Assembly: GCF_000785435.2 (NCBI RefSeq)
Contig: NZ_JTDB02000001.1
Coordinates: 372,001-436,000, forward strand
Length of the DNA: 64,000 nucleotides
DNA from: Paraburkholderia sacchari
Lineage (GTDB): Bacteria; Pseudomonadota; Gammaproteobacteria; Burkholderiales; Burkholderiaceae
Reading direction: 5' to 3'
Shown: positions 34,858 through 43,546 of the stretch, piece after piece
How positions within the stretch are numbered: position 1 is the first letter of the stretch
Layout of the letters: each line of letters opens with the position of its first letter
Position numbers and translations under genes: made by a program
Notes under the pieces: generated by a model
The model's database searches: none
What the model was told of the DNA's origin: nothing
What the model saw: only the letters and a program-made list of their open reading frames with translations

Positions 34858-35361
34858 ATGCGCAAGACCGCGAAATCCGCGACAAAAAACCAGGGCGAGC
34901 GCGGTGCGCCCATTCCCGCGCCCGGCGAAGGCAAGCGGGGCGAGTCCGGCCACATGGGCTATCTGCTGCGCCAGGCGGGCGCGGCGCAGCGCTTGCGCAT
35001 GGAGCGCGCGCTGGCCGATTTCGGCATCACGCCGCCGCAGTTCGTGGTGTTGACGATGCTTGCGGCCTATCCCGGCGTTTCCGGCGCAGATCTCGCGCGG
35101 CTCGCGGTGCTTACGCCGCAGACGGTCAGCGTGATCGTCGCGAATCTCGAGCGCAGCGGCGCGATCGAGCGCCGGCCGCATCCGGTGCATGGCCGCATTC
35201 AGCAGATCGAGGTGACGGTGGCCGGCGAGACCCTGCTCAAGCAGTGCCGCGCGCGCGTGAAGAAACTCGAGGCGCAGATGACCGAAGGCTTCACCCATGA
35301 CGAAGAACAGGTGATCCGCCGCTGGCTCGTGCGGCTGGCGCGCGAAGACGAAGCGGTATGA
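34858..35361 (+). CDS. MarR family transcriptional regulator
   Basis: The 167-residue regulator has a winged helix at about 60-120 (PPQFVVLTMLAAYPGVSGADLARLAVLTPQTVSVIVANLERSGAIERR). The N-terminus is polar and Lys/Gly-rich, about 30 residues longer than compact MarR proteins. It probably represses itself and the divergent AhpD-like gene, and releases DNA on binding a phenolic ligand or on oxidation. It has no Cys in the visible sequence besides one near residue 128, so the trigger is uncertain. Confidence 0.9.
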   Translation: MRKTAKSATKNQGERGAPIPAPGEGKRGESGHMGYLLRQAGAAQRLRMERALADFGITPPQFVVLTMLAAYPGVSGADLARLAVLTPQTVSVIVANLERSGAIERRPHPVHGRIQQIEVTVAGETLLKQCRARVKKLEAQMTEGFTHDEEQVIRRWLVRLAREDEAV

Positions 35362-35376
35362 GCGTGGTGCGCGGTC

Positions 35377-36162
35377 TTATTGTGCGCGAGCGAGCGCGCA
35401 GGAATGGTCGAGCAGCCCCTCGGCGGTGCCCGTGCCGCCTTCCACGTCCAGGCCGCTATTGACGACGAGCCAGCCGTCGCGCGCGGTGTCGGGGCCGGCG
35501 CCGGTCACGAGTATCGTCTGCACAGCCATGCTTTGCGTCGGCCGCAGATCGCGCTCGACCACGCGGAACGGATTGCCCTGATTGGCGAGGCTCATCACGC
35601 GCGTGACGCGATAACGCTTGCCATCCAGCGTCGTCCAGCGCCACGTGCCGGGCGCGTCGTGGCGATACGGTGCGAGCGCGTCGGCAATATCGTTGCGCAT
35701 GCAATCGACGTGGATATGCAACTGGTTTTGCGAGCGCCGCTGAGAAGAATTGATTTCGAGGCCGAGTTGAGTGGGCGCGAGCATGGTCTTCAGTTTTGCG
35801 TCCACGTAACGGCCCGCGGCCCACGCGCCAACCCAGTATTCGGGCGACCCGCCATAGAGAATCTCGGCGCTTTCGATGCCTGGCACGCGGTCTGTCGGGA
35901 TCAGCAGATATTGCGCGCGTCCGTTGATGTCCTTGAGCACCGCATAGCGCTTCTGGAAATCGACGCTCGTGCAGGGGCCGGGATTGCCTTTGTCGCGTGC
36001 ATTCGGCACGCATTGTTCGCCAACGACCTTCCAGAGCCCGTTCGAGTCGAGCGTGGAAAGACGCACGCAACTGGTGGTGAGCAATACGGTGGCAAACGCC
36101 GCAGCACAGGAAGCGAAACGCGCGGCGCGGGCGGAGGATGCGGCAAAGGAAACTTGAGGCAT
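35377..36162 (-). CDS. cdh: CDP-diacylglycerol diphosphatase (lipoprotein form)
   Basis: The 261-residue protein aligns with E. coli Cdh, which hydrolyses CDP-diacylglycerol to phosphatidate and CMP. Visible landmarks are GNPGPCTSVDFQKRYAVLKDINGRAQYLLIPTDRVPGIES, then the HIT-like active site SQNQLHIHVDCMR (His-x-His), and FRVVERDL. The N-terminus has a lipobox-like LLTTSC, so it may be a lipoprotein, whereas the E. coli enzyme is membrane-anchored. It lies downstream of the feo genes on the same strand with a 103-bp gap, probably independent of them. Confidence 0.9.
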   Translation of the reverse strand: MPQVSFAASSARAARFASCAAAFATVLLTTSCVRLSTLDSNGLWKVVGEQCVPNARDKGNPGPCTSVDFQKRYAVLKDINGRAQYLLIPTDRVPGIESAEILYGGSPEYWVGAWAAGRYVDAKLKTMLAPTQLGLEINSSQRRSQNQLHIHVDCMRNDIADALAPYRHDAPGTWRWTTLDGKRYRVTRVMSLANQGNPFRVVERDLRPTQSMAVQTILVTGAGPDTARDGWLVVNSGLDVEGGTGTAEGLLDHSCALARAQ

Positions 36163-36265
36163 CGGTGCTAAACGGACGTATGAGGCAATTCGGAAATGGG
36201 CCGCGCGATGCGCTCGCGCGGGCTCGCCTTGCTGCCGCGAGTGTAGCCGATGCAATGTGGCAGGC

Positions 36266-36577
36266 CTATTTACGGCGCGGGTGAAACGTGACGGATTGCT
36301 CGCGCGAAGCCGCGCGCGTGCTCGAGGTTGCGTCGGCGGGCCCGCACGTTCCGCAGGTGTCGCAGCCGTCGCCGCAATGGCCGGTGGCGCCTTTGGGCTG
36401 CACGAAGCGTCCCATGCGCTGCGCGAACGCGCCGCGTTGCGGGCGCAACAGCACCGCCGCGGCGGCGGCTTGCCAGCGCGTGGTCGTCTTCGGCGCGAGC
36501 TTGCGCAGCGCGGTCCAGAGGCTTGCCGCCACCAGCAGCGCGACAACCGCATATTGAAGGACGAGGCTCGTGTTCAC
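36266..36577 (-). CDS. FeoB-associated membrane protein with a Cys-rich tail (DUF6587-like)
   Basis: The start is GTG 36577, which overlaps the feoB stop in GTGA, so translation is probably coupled. The 103-residue product has one N-terminal transmembrane helix (VLQYAVVALLVAASLW). A cationic region follows, and then the cysteine cluster HCGDGCDTCGTCG (Cys68, 72, 75, 78). The layout, one helix plus a Cys cluster after feoB, resembles the Firmicutes FeoB-associated Cys-rich proteins and the role of FeoC. Iron or Fe-S binding is inferred. Confidence 0.75.
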   Translation of the reverse strand: MNTSLVLQYAVVALLVAASLWTALRKLAPKTTTRWQAAAAAVLLRPQRGAFAQRMGRFVQPKGATGHCGDGCDTCGTCGPADATSSTRAASREQSVTFHPRRK

Positions 36578-38418
36578 AGTAAGCGGCTCGCGATCTGGTA
36601 GGTGATGAACGAGGCCGCGTAGGCCACCGCAAACATATAGCCGAACGAAATCGCCACCGCGCGCCACGAACGCGTTTCGCGGCGGATCACGGCGAGCGTC
36701 GACATGCATTGCGGCGCGAACGCGAACCACACCATCAGCGAAAGCGCGCTGGCCACCGAGAAGTTTTGCGCGAGCGTGTGGCCGAGCGCGGCAATGTCGC
36801 CGTCGCCGCTCGCCACCGAATAGACCGTCGCGAGCGCCGCCACCGCCGTTTCGCGCGCGGCGAACGCGGGAATGAGCGCGAGGCTCATCTGCCAGTTGAA
36901 GCCGAGCGGCGCGAACGGCCATTGCAGCGCGTGGCCCAGATAGCCCGCGATCGTGTAGTCGATGGCGGGCAGCGTTGCGCCCTCGGGCGGCGAGGGGAAC
37001 GTGGAGATGAACCACATCAGCACGGTCAGCGCGAGGATGATGCCGGTCAGGCGCTTCAGAAAGATCGAGCCGCGCTCCCACAAGCCGATGGCGACGTCGC
37101 GGGCGCGCGGCAGGCGGTACGAAGGCAGTTCCATCAGCAATGCGTGTTCGCCGTGATCGCGGCGCAGTTGCTTCATCACCCAGCCCACCGCCATCGCGCC
37201 CGCGATGCCGGCCGCGTAGAGCGCGAACAGCACGAGCCCTTGCAGGTTGAACACGCCGAGGATCAGCCGGTGCGGAATGAACGCACCGATCAGCAGCGCA
37301 TAGACAGGTAGCCGCGCCGAGCACGTCATGAGCGGCGCGACAAGTATCGTAGCGAGCCGGTCGCGTGGATCGGAGATGCTGCGCGTGCCCATCACGCCCG
37401 GAATCGCGCACGCGAAGCTCGAGAGCAGCGGAATGAACGAGCGGCCCGTCAGGCCCACGGAGACCATCATGCGATCGAGCAGGAAGGCCGCGCGCGGCAG
37501 GTAGCCCGATTCCTCCAGCACGAGGATGAAGAAGAACAGCACGAGAATCTCGGGCAGAAAGCCAAGCACGGTGCCCACGCCGCCGAACAGCGCATCGGTG
37601 ACGAGGCTGCGCAGCGGGCCGTCGGGCAGCGCCGCGCCCGCCACGCCGCCAAGCCAGCCGAAGCCGTCGCCGATGGCGTCGGTTAGCGGCTTGCCCAACG
37701 AATACACGGCCTGAAACACGAGGAACATCACCGCCGCGAGAATCAGCGGGCCCAACACGGGATGCAGGGCGAACCGGTCGATGGCGTCGTCGCGCGCATC
37801 GGTGGCGCGCGGCATCGTCACGGTGGCGGCGAGAATGCGCCGCACAGTGGCGTGGGCGTCGGTGTCGTTGGCGCTGGCTTCGTGCGATGCGGGAGCCGCA
37901 TCGTTGCCCACGCGATCGATCAGTTCGATGAGCCCATGCGCGCCGTCGCGCCGCACGGCCACGGTTTCGACCACGGGCATGCCGAGTTCGCGCGAGAGCG
38001 CGGCGACGTCGACCACCACGCCACGGCGTCGCGCGGCGTCCATCATGTTGAGCGCCAATACGACCGGACGGCCCATGCGCTTGACTTCGAGCACGAAGCG
38101 CAGATGCAGGCGCAAGTTGGTGGCGTCCGCCACGCAGACGATCAGGTCGGGCGCGGCCTCGCCCGCATAGCGGCCTAGCAGCACATCGCGCGTGACGCAC
38201 TCGTCGGGACTGGTCGATTCGAAACTGTAGGCGCCGGGCAGATCGAGCACCTGGATATGGCGGCCGCCCGGCGTGGCGAAGCGGCCTTCCTTGCGCTCGA
38301 CGGTCACGCCCGCGTAGTTGGCCACCTTCTGGCGCGCGCCCGTGAGCAGATTGAACAGCGCGGTCTTGCCGCAATTGGGATTGCCAACGAGGGCGATGCG
38401 CAGCGGTGCCTGACTCAT
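36574..38418 (-). CDS. feoB: Ferrous iron transporter FeoB
   Basis: The 614-residue inner-membrane protein has an N-terminal G domain: G1 GNPNCGKTALFN, G2/G3 region YAGVTVERKEG with DLPGAYS, G4 NMMD. It is followed by the helical region and the Gate-type membrane domain (GVGTVLGFLPEILVLFFFI, SFACAIPGVMGTR). It imports Fe2+ under low-oxygen or acidic conditions. It is somewhat shorter than E. coli FeoB (773). It overlaps feoA by ATGA and the Cys-rich gene by GTGA, so all three are likely co-translated. Confidence 0.95.
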   Translation of the reverse strand: MSQAPLRIALVGNPNCGKTALFNLLTGARQKVANYAGVTVERKEGRFATPGGRHIQVLDLPGAYSFESTSPDECVTRDVLLGRYAGEAAPDLIVCVADATNLRLHLRFVLEVKRMGRPVVLALNMMDAARRRGVVVDVAALSRELGMPVVETVAVRRDGAHGLIELIDRVGNDAAPASHEASANDTDAHATVRRILAATVTMPRATDARDDAIDRFALHPVLGPLILAAVMFLVFQAVYSLGKPLTDAIGDGFGWLGGVAGAALPDGPLRSLVTDALFGGVGTVLGFLPEILVLFFFILVLEESGYLPRAAFLLDRMMVSVGLTGRSFIPLLSSFACAIPGVMGTRSISDPRDRLATILVAPLMTCSARLPVYALLIGAFIPHRLILGVFNLQGLVLFALYAAGIAGAMAVGWVMKQLRRDHGEHALLMELPSYRLPRARDVAIGLWERGSIFLKRLTGIILALTVLMWFISTFPSPPEGATLPAIDYTIAGYLGHALQWPFAPLGFNWQMSLALIPAFAARETAVAALATVYSVASGDGDIAALGHTLAQNFSVASALSLMVWFAFAPQCMSTLAVIRRETRSWRAVAISFGYMFAVAYAASFITYQIASRLL

Positions 38419-38672
38419 GCGGCGGCTCCCGCGCCGGCGTTCAGGCTCACGCTCACGCGCTGCGCCTCCGCGCGGCGCAGCGCGAAGCGCGTCGAGCCGA
38501 TCTGCACGAGCAGCGGGTCGGCGCCCCACGGCGCGCGCGCCACCACGCGCACGGGTTCGCCGGCCACGAAGCCGAGGTCGCGCAGGCGCTGGGCGATCGG
38601 GTCGCGGGCCGAGACGTCCTCGACGTGCTCGACGCAGGCAGTGGCGTTCTTGGGCAGGTCAGTCAACCGCAT
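38415..38672 (-). CDS. feoA: Ferrous iron transport protein FeoA
   Basis: The 85-residue SH3-like protein assists FeoB on the cytoplasmic side. Family sequence: AQRLRDLGFVAGEPVRVVARAPWGADPLLVQIGSTRFALRRAEA. An upstream in-frame ATG at 38711 falls inside the Fur box, so the ATG at 38672 is the sensible start even though its SD is weak. It is the first gene of the feoA-feoB-Cys-rich operon. Confidence 0.93.
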   Translation of the reverse strand: MRLTDLPKNATACVEHVEDVSARDPIAQRLRDLGFVAGEPVRVVARAPWGADPLLVQIGSTRFALRRAEAQRVSVSLNAGAGAAA

Positions 38673-38693
38673 GAGGAATTCTTTTGTCTTGAA

Positions 38694-38712
38694 AATGAGA
38701 ATGGTTCTCATT
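38694..38712. promoter_or_regulatory. Fur box of the feo operon
   Basis: AATGAGAA-TGG-TTCTCATT is a 19-bp palindrome with perfect 8-bp arms. It matches the Fur consensus type and sits 22 bp before the feoA start. Confidence 0.88.
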
Positions 38713-39024
38713 GTAGCGGCGATGCGGAGGCGTGGGTGCGCAGCCGGGCAGGCTGCTATCGACGCGAAAGGCGTGCGGGCCGGGGATCGGGCGCCGCGGC
38801 GGGAGCCGGACGGCTTAGTGTGCCGATTTGCCGCATCGAAACGCCCCGGCTTTCAGCGCGTCTTCAGTGCCGCTTCAGCGCGTTCAGAACTTCGCGCCGA
38901 AACGCGCAGCGCCAGGCACGCCCGGGCGAGTCGACGTAATGCCTGAAATTGGCGAGAATGCTGCGCGGGAATCTTCATGAGTCAGGCCCCGCTGCTGGCG
39001 CCGCTGCTCGATCTGGAAAGCGAA

Positions 39025-39474
39025 ATGAAACGACTGAAACCACTGTTATTCGCCGCGCTCGCGGCGGCTCTCGCCACCGCCTCGCTCGTCACTGGCGCGC
39101 GCGCGCAAAGCAATGCATCCGGGCCATTCGCCACACCGTCGGGCGAGCTGCAATTCGTGCGCGACGATCGCGATTTCGTGTCGATGCTCAACCGCGAAAA
39201 ATTCGATCGCTTCGACGCGAAGACGCTCATGCATTTCGACGAAGTCGGAGCGAACGGCGCGATCACCCGCACACTCGTGCAGACGGCGTACGGCCCGGTG
39301 GTGTACGACCTGCGCCGCAATCCGCCGCTCGTGCAGCGCGCGAACGTGCGCATGACGGTCAAGCGCGTGTTCTGGCAGCCCGACGAAGCCGTGATGCAGA
39401 GCCCGGAAGGCTGGTTCCGGCTCAAGAACGGCACGCTGACGAAGCTGCAAGCGACGAAGACGACCTACCACTGA
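39025..39474 (+). CDS. Exported hypothetical protein (149 aa)
   Basis: ATG 39025 with GGAAAG upstream gives a signal peptide MKRLKPLLFAALAAALATASLVTGARAQ. The mature part is LQFVRDDRDFVSMLNREKFDRFDAKTLMHFDEVGAN, with VFWQPDEAVMQSPEGWFRLKNGTLTKL near the end. No family is recognised. It is transcribed alone, divergent from feoA, and convergent with the amino-acid-binding protein. The 352-bp gap from feoA includes the Fur box, which is far from this start. Confidence 0.7.
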   Translation: MKRLKPLLFAALAAALATASLVTGARAQSNASGPFATPSGELQFVRDDRDFVSMLNREKFDRFDAKTLMHFDEVGANGAITRTLVQTAYGPVVYDLRRNPPLVQRANVRMTVKRVFWQPDEAVMQSPEGWFRLKNGTLTKLQATKTTYH

Positions 39475-39540
39475 TCACGCGCGCGCCGCCGTCGCCGTCC
39501 TCCGGGTTGGGCGCGGCGCGCGCAACAGCCGCTCAGGCCA

Positions 39541-40344
39541 TCACTGTGCGACCGGCACCGTGACATCGGAGCCGAACCAGTGCTCCGAGATCTTCTTGAG
39601 CGTGCCATCCTGCTTCAGCGAAGTGAGCGCGTCGTTGAGCGCTTTCTCGAACTTCGGATTGCCCTTGCGGAACGGGATGCCCATGTCCTGATTGGCGCCC
39701 TTGAGCACCGCGCCCGGGCGCAGCGGCAACTGCGAGGTCTTGATGATGTACGGCAGCATCAAGCGGTCGTCGATGGTGGCGTCGATGCGCTTCGCGGCAA
39801 GATCGCGCAGTTTTTCCGGCGCGCCCGGATAGGTTTGCACATTGATGCCCTGCACGGCGCGCGCCATCTGGTCGTAGTTCGTGCCGAGCGTGACGCCGAG
39901 TTTCTTGTCGCCCTTGAACTCGTCGAGCGACTTGAATTCGCGCTTGTCGTCGGCGCGCTGGATCAGCTGGGCCGCGGAATAGGTATAGGGCTGGCTGAAG
40001 TCGAGCGCCTGCTGGCGCTGCGGCGTGATGGTCACCTGATTGACGATCACATCGAATTTCCCGGCTTGCAGCGCCGCGATAATGCCGCTCCATTCGGTCG
40101 GAATGAATTCCGGCTTCACGCCGAGCTTGGCCGCCACCGCCTTCGCGACGTCGACGTCGAAGCCCACGAGTTCCCCCTTGCTGTCCCGCGAGTCGAACGG
40201 GGGATACGTGCCTTCGAGGCCGATCTTGAGCACGCCGGCTTGTTTCACGCTGTCCAGCAGATCTTCCGCATGGGCGGCCACGGCGGTGAGGCCGAAAGCG
40301 GATGCGGCAAGCACGCTGGTAAGAAGGAGCTTCGATAGCTTCAT
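39541..40344 (-). CDS. Periplasmic amino-acid (cystine-type) binding protein
   Basis: The 267-residue protein has a signal peptide ending AAHA and the SBP_bac_3 signatures VLKIGLEGTYPPFDSRDSKGELVGFDVDVAKAVA, DVIVNQVTITPQRQQALDFSQPY and LGVTLGTNYDQ. The G-[TA]YPPF pattern and overall sequence resemble FliY/TcyA-type cystine binders. No ABC permease or ATPase gene is adjacent, so it is an orphan here. The amidase gene lies 73 bp upstream on the same strand. AGGAG lies 6 nt before ATG 40344. Confidence 0.9.
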   Translation of the reverse strand: MKLSKLLLTSVLAASAFGLTAVAAHAEDLLDSVKQAGVLKIGLEGTYPPFDSRDSKGELVGFDVDVAKAVAAKLGVKPEFIPTEWSGIIAALQAGKFDVIVNQVTITPQRQQALDFSQPYTYSAAQLIQRADDKREFKSLDEFKGDKKLGVTLGTNYDQMARAVQGINVQTYPGAPEKLRDLAAKRIDATIDDRLMLPYIIKTSQLPLRPGAVLKGANQDMGIPFRKGNPKFEKALNDALTSLKQDGTLKKISEHWFGSDVTVPVAQ

Positions 40345-40417
40345 GGCACGTCTCCTGGTTCTTCGAATTGAGGACTGCGGTGGAGTGCGCGAGGCCGCGC
40401 GAAGGCATATTACCGCG

Positions 40418-41872
40418 TCAAATTTCCGGTGCTGGCAGCGTTCCCAAAATCTCTTCGAAGGCGAGCCCGATTGCGAGCAGCCGGCGGTCGCTGCCGGCCG
40501 GGCCGTCGAGTTCGAGACCGACCGGCAGGCGCGCATCGGTGAGGCCCGCAGGCAGCGCCAGACCAGGAATGCCCGCATTGCTCGCGGGATCGGTGTTGCG
40601 CAGATATGCCTCCAGTTCGTCTATGGGCGCGCCGCCGTCGATCGACACGCTCGACGATCCATTCACCCAGTCGATGCGCACCGCCGCGAGCCGCGTCGTC
40701 GGAAACAGCAGCGCGTCCAGGCCGCTGGCGGCGAAGGTTTGCGCATAGAGCTGCTGCAGCCGCGGACGCCAGAGCGTCATTGCGGTGGGGTAATCGGCGC
40801 CGCGCGCATCGGCGAGGATCGCGTCGTAGGCCGCGCGCACGTCCGGGCTTGCGATGCGCGCCGCCACGTCCGCGACGGTTCGCGCGCTCGGGTGGTTCGC
40901 GTCGAGCCACGCTTGCAGGTCCTCGATCGGTTCGTGCAGCGCGATAGCCATGCTCACGCGGTCGTTGAGCGCGAAAATTTCGCTCATTTCCACGGGCACG
41001 AGCGTTACGCCGGCCGCTTCGAGTTTCGCGAGCGCCGCACGCGCCACGTTCTCGGTCGCGGCTTCCAGACCCGACCAGAACGGCGCGGGCAAACCCACCC
41101 GCAGGTTCGTCACGACGGCCTGCGCGAGCGGGCCGTGCCCGGTGATCACGCCGTCGATGAGCGCGATGTCGGCGACCGTGCGCGCCATCGGCCCCACGGT
41201 GTCGCGCGTGCGGCTGATCGGCACGACGGCGTGCGGGTCGTGGTAGCGGCGCTGCGTGCCGCCGTCGCCCACGCTCGGGCGCAGGCCGACGATGCCGCAC
41301 AGCGCGGCGGGGATGCGCGTGGAGCCGCCGGTGTCGGTGCCGAGCCCGGCCGGCACGATGCGCGCCGCGATGGCGGCGGCCGTGCCGCCCGACGAGCCGC
41401 CGGGAATCCGTTCGGGATCCCAGGGATTGCGCACGGGGCCCGCGTGCGGCGCGAGATTGGTGCTGGTGATGCCGAACGCGAGCTCATGCATGTTGGCCTT
41501 GCCGAGCAGAACCGCGCCCGCGTCCACGAGCCGCTGCACCGAAGGCGCGTGGCGCGCGGGCACGAAGCCTTCGAGCGCGGGCGTGCCCGCCGAGGTTTGC
41601 AGGCCGCGCGTGTTGATATTGTCCTTCACGACCACGGGCAGCCCGGCCAGCGGCAGATGCGAGCGTTCGTTCGGGCCGAGCGCATCGATGCGCTGCGCGG
41701 CGGCGAGCGCGCCTTCCACGTCGAGCGTCGTGAGCGCGTTGAGGTTTTCCAGCGCCTGTGCGCGCGCGAGCAAGGTGGCGACGTAGTCGGTGGCTTTGAT
41801 CCGGCCTTCGCGAATGGCCGCGACGGCTTGCGTCGCGCTCAGTTCCAGTTGCTGGTCGACAGTCCAGGTCAT
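40418..41872 (-). CDS. Amidase signature enzyme
   Basis: The 484-residue hydrolase has the Ser-cisSer-Lys triad region: Lys83 in LPVVVKDNINTRG, the cis-Ser in IPGGSSGGTAAAIAA, and nucleophile Ser184 in TDTGGSTRIPAALCG. It cleaves a C-N amide bond. The specific substrate is unknown; indoleacetamide hydrolases are among the closer families, and GatA is unlikely without gatB/gatC. GGAGGA lies upstream of ATG 41872. It follows the ferritin-like gene by 38 bp and may share its transcript. Confidence 0.9.
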   Translation of the reverse strand: MTWTVDQQLELSATQAVAAIREGRIKATDYVATLLARAQALENLNALTTLDVEGALAAAQRIDALGPNERSHLPLAGLPVVVKDNINTRGLQTSAGTPALEGFVPARHAPSVQRLVDAGAVLLGKANMHELAFGITSTNLAPHAGPVRNPWDPERIPGGSSGGTAAAIAARIVPAGLGTDTGGSTRIPAALCGIVGLRPSVGDGGTQRRYHDPHAVVPISRTRDTVGPMARTVADIALIDGVITGHGPLAQAVVTNLRVGLPAPFWSGLEAATENVARAALAKLEAAGVTLVPVEMSEIFALNDRVSMAIALHEPIEDLQAWLDANHPSARTVADVAARIASPDVRAAYDAILADARGADYPTAMTLWRPRLQQLYAQTFAASGLDALLFPTTRLAAVRIDWVNGSSSVSIDGGAPIDELEAYLRNTDPASNAGIPGLALPAGLTDARLPVGLELDGPAGSDRRLLAIGLAFEEILGTLPAPEI

Positions 41873-41910
41873 GCGGTTTCCTCCGCGTGCGGCCGCGTTG
41901 GCGGCGCCCG

Positions 41911-42843
41911 CTATGGCTTCATGAAGCGCAGCGCGAGCCGGGCGAGCGCGGGAACGAACGTCGGACGCAAGAGGCGCGAATCGTAGCCGCTCATGCGCTG
42001 CCGGTCTTCACGCAGACACAGTTCGATCATCTCGCGCGGCTTGAGCGAGTCGCCCAGCACTTCGCGGTTGGCGGGCAGGAAGTTCGAGTCGTGCGCAACG
42101 CCTTCGGCGTCGATGCCGCGTGCGATCGCCACGCGGTCCCACACCAGTTTGACCCAGATTGCCCCGACTTTCAGCGAGTGCCAGGGCCGGCGCCACCAGG
42201 GCAGATTCTTGCGATACCACGCCACCCAGTTCACGAAAAAAAGGATATGGCGCGCTTCCTCCTGGATCACGGGCTCGAAGGTTTCGACTAGCGCCGCGGG
42301 AAAAAATCCCGAGCGCTGCGCCGAGCGGAACAGGCCGAACGCGAAGAAGCTGTCGATGCATTCGCTGTAACCCGTGAACATCCACGCCCATTCGGGATCG
42401 TGCGGCGGCGGGTAGTCCGGTTCGGGCGCGAGGGCGATGCCATAGGCCTTGACGAGATGCGAGAGCACGACTTTGTGGCGCGCTTCCTCGTCGCCGTCCA
42501 TCTCGATGGCCGCGCGCAGGAGCGGATCGCTCACGGTGGCCGCATAGGTTTTCACGCGGATCGACGCGCGGCCTTCGGTCTGCACCGCAATGTCCCAGAT
42601 CGGCAGCGAGGTCAGCCGCCGCAGCGCGTCGGGCTCGAGCGTCGGCCAGTCGAGCACGGCCGGGCGATAGGGGTCGTGCGTGGCCAGCAGCATCCGGCAG
42701 AACATTTTCCGATGCTCGTCCGATCCGATCCGGATCGGCCCTGGCGTGGCATGAGTCCAGTGCCGCAGCGCGGCGTCCTGGGCGGCGAGGGCGCTGTCTA
42801 CGTCGCTTGCGCCTTCAGCTGAATGCGTCAGGGTGTCGGACAT
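41911..42843 (-). CDS. Ferritin-like diiron domain protein
   Basis: The 310-residue protein contains two carboxylate-His motifs of a diiron four-helix bundle: MDGDEEARHKVVLSHL (about residue 115) and VIQEEARHILFFVNW (about 195). DPEWAWMFTGYSECIDSFFAFGLF lies between them. This suggests a ferritin-like oxidase or hydroxylase, soluble, substrate unknown. The N-terminal 40 residues are polar. It heads a possible three-gene transcript with the amidase and binding protein. No SD is visible before the ATG. Confidence 0.82.
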   Translation of the reverse strand: MSDTLTHSAEGASDVDSALAAQDAALRHWTHATPGPIRIGSDEHRKMFCRMLLATHDPYRPAVLDWPTLEPDALRRLTSLPIWDIAVQTEGRASIRVKTYAATVSDPLLRAAIEMDGDEEARHKVVLSHLVKAYGIALAPEPDYPPPHDPEWAWMFTGYSECIDSFFAFGLFRSAQRSGFFPAALVETFEPVIQEEARHILFFVNWVAWYRKNLPWWRRPWHSLKVGAIWVKLVWDRVAIARGIDAEGVAHDSNFLPANREVLGDSLKPREMIELCLREDRQRMSGYDSRLLRPTFVPALARLALRFMKP

Positions 42844-42907
42844 TGAGCGTAATGGATGACGGTGATTTGACTCCTATTCTGTCACATCTGTAAGGGGGTC
42901 GGAGGCA

Positions 42908-43192
42908 TCACGCGCAGCGGCGCTGCTCGTCGATCCACATGCGCGCCCAGCGGCAGGCGTAGGCGAGCGCGTGGCGTTCGTCGAAGAAGTAGTCGAGCGC
43001 GTCGAAGGAAACGAGCGCACTGCGCAGCGTTTCCGGCTGACTTGCCTGGGTGCCGGATGTCGCCACGGTTTGCGACGGCGCCGGGGTGGCTGCAAGCGGG
43101 CCGATCGTGAGATTGGCGGCGTACAGGCCGTTGGGAAGCCGCTGTGCGCTCGGCGCGACTTCGTAGCCTTTGTAACGAATAGGTGCGTTCAT
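42908..43192 (-). CDS. Hypothetical protein (94 aa)
   Basis: The preferred start is ATG 43192 (AGGA upstream). An ATG 16 codons earlier lacks support. The product begins MNAPIRYKGYEVAPSAQRLP. It has a Thr/Ser/Ala-rich middle and ends with SFDALDYFFDERHALAYACRWARMWIDEQRR. The C-terminal helix and N-terminal beta hairpin recur in small Burkholderia proteins, but I do not recognise a named family. Confidence 0.6.
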   Translation of the reverse strand: MNAPIRYKGYEVAPSAQRLPNGLYAANLTIGPLAATPAPSQTVATSGTQASQPETLRSALVSFDALDYFFDERHALAYACRWARMWIDEQRRCA

Positions 43193-43546
43193 GGCTTCTG
43201 GATCCTGCTGGTACGTCCTGCCTGGATGCGTATTACGCATGGGCGCCTCGTGGCTCGTATGCCGGTACGGGGAAAGCGTAGGGGCTGCGGTGCGCGCCTG
43301 GAACCAATCATTCGTCGCAAGCTAATCACGGGCGGCCGGGAACGGTCAGCAGGTTGATCCGGATGGGGCGAGATTACGGTTTGCCTTCAATGTGGCCCGC
43401 GCGGCGCGCGGCGTCTGTGGTCTGGATGACGCAACGCGCATGCCTGTGTGCGCCAGCGCGCAAAGCGCGCAGCGCGTGAAAATGCTGGCGGATCGGGACT
43501 CGTGCGGAGGAGGGCCGCGGCGCGCGCATGGCGCGCCGGGAACGAA
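43193..43546. other. Intergenic region without visible features
   Basis: This 354-bp gap lies between the 94-residue hypothetical gene and the FMN reductase gene. I see no ORF with neighbour-like codon use, no clear terminator and no notable repeat. Confidence 0.4.

Noticed and set aside
40040..41986. Plus-strand 648-codon frame across the binding protein and amidase genes
   Set aside because: It is antisense to two genes with clear catalytic or binding motifs; the Arg/Ala/Gly-rich translation has no domain.
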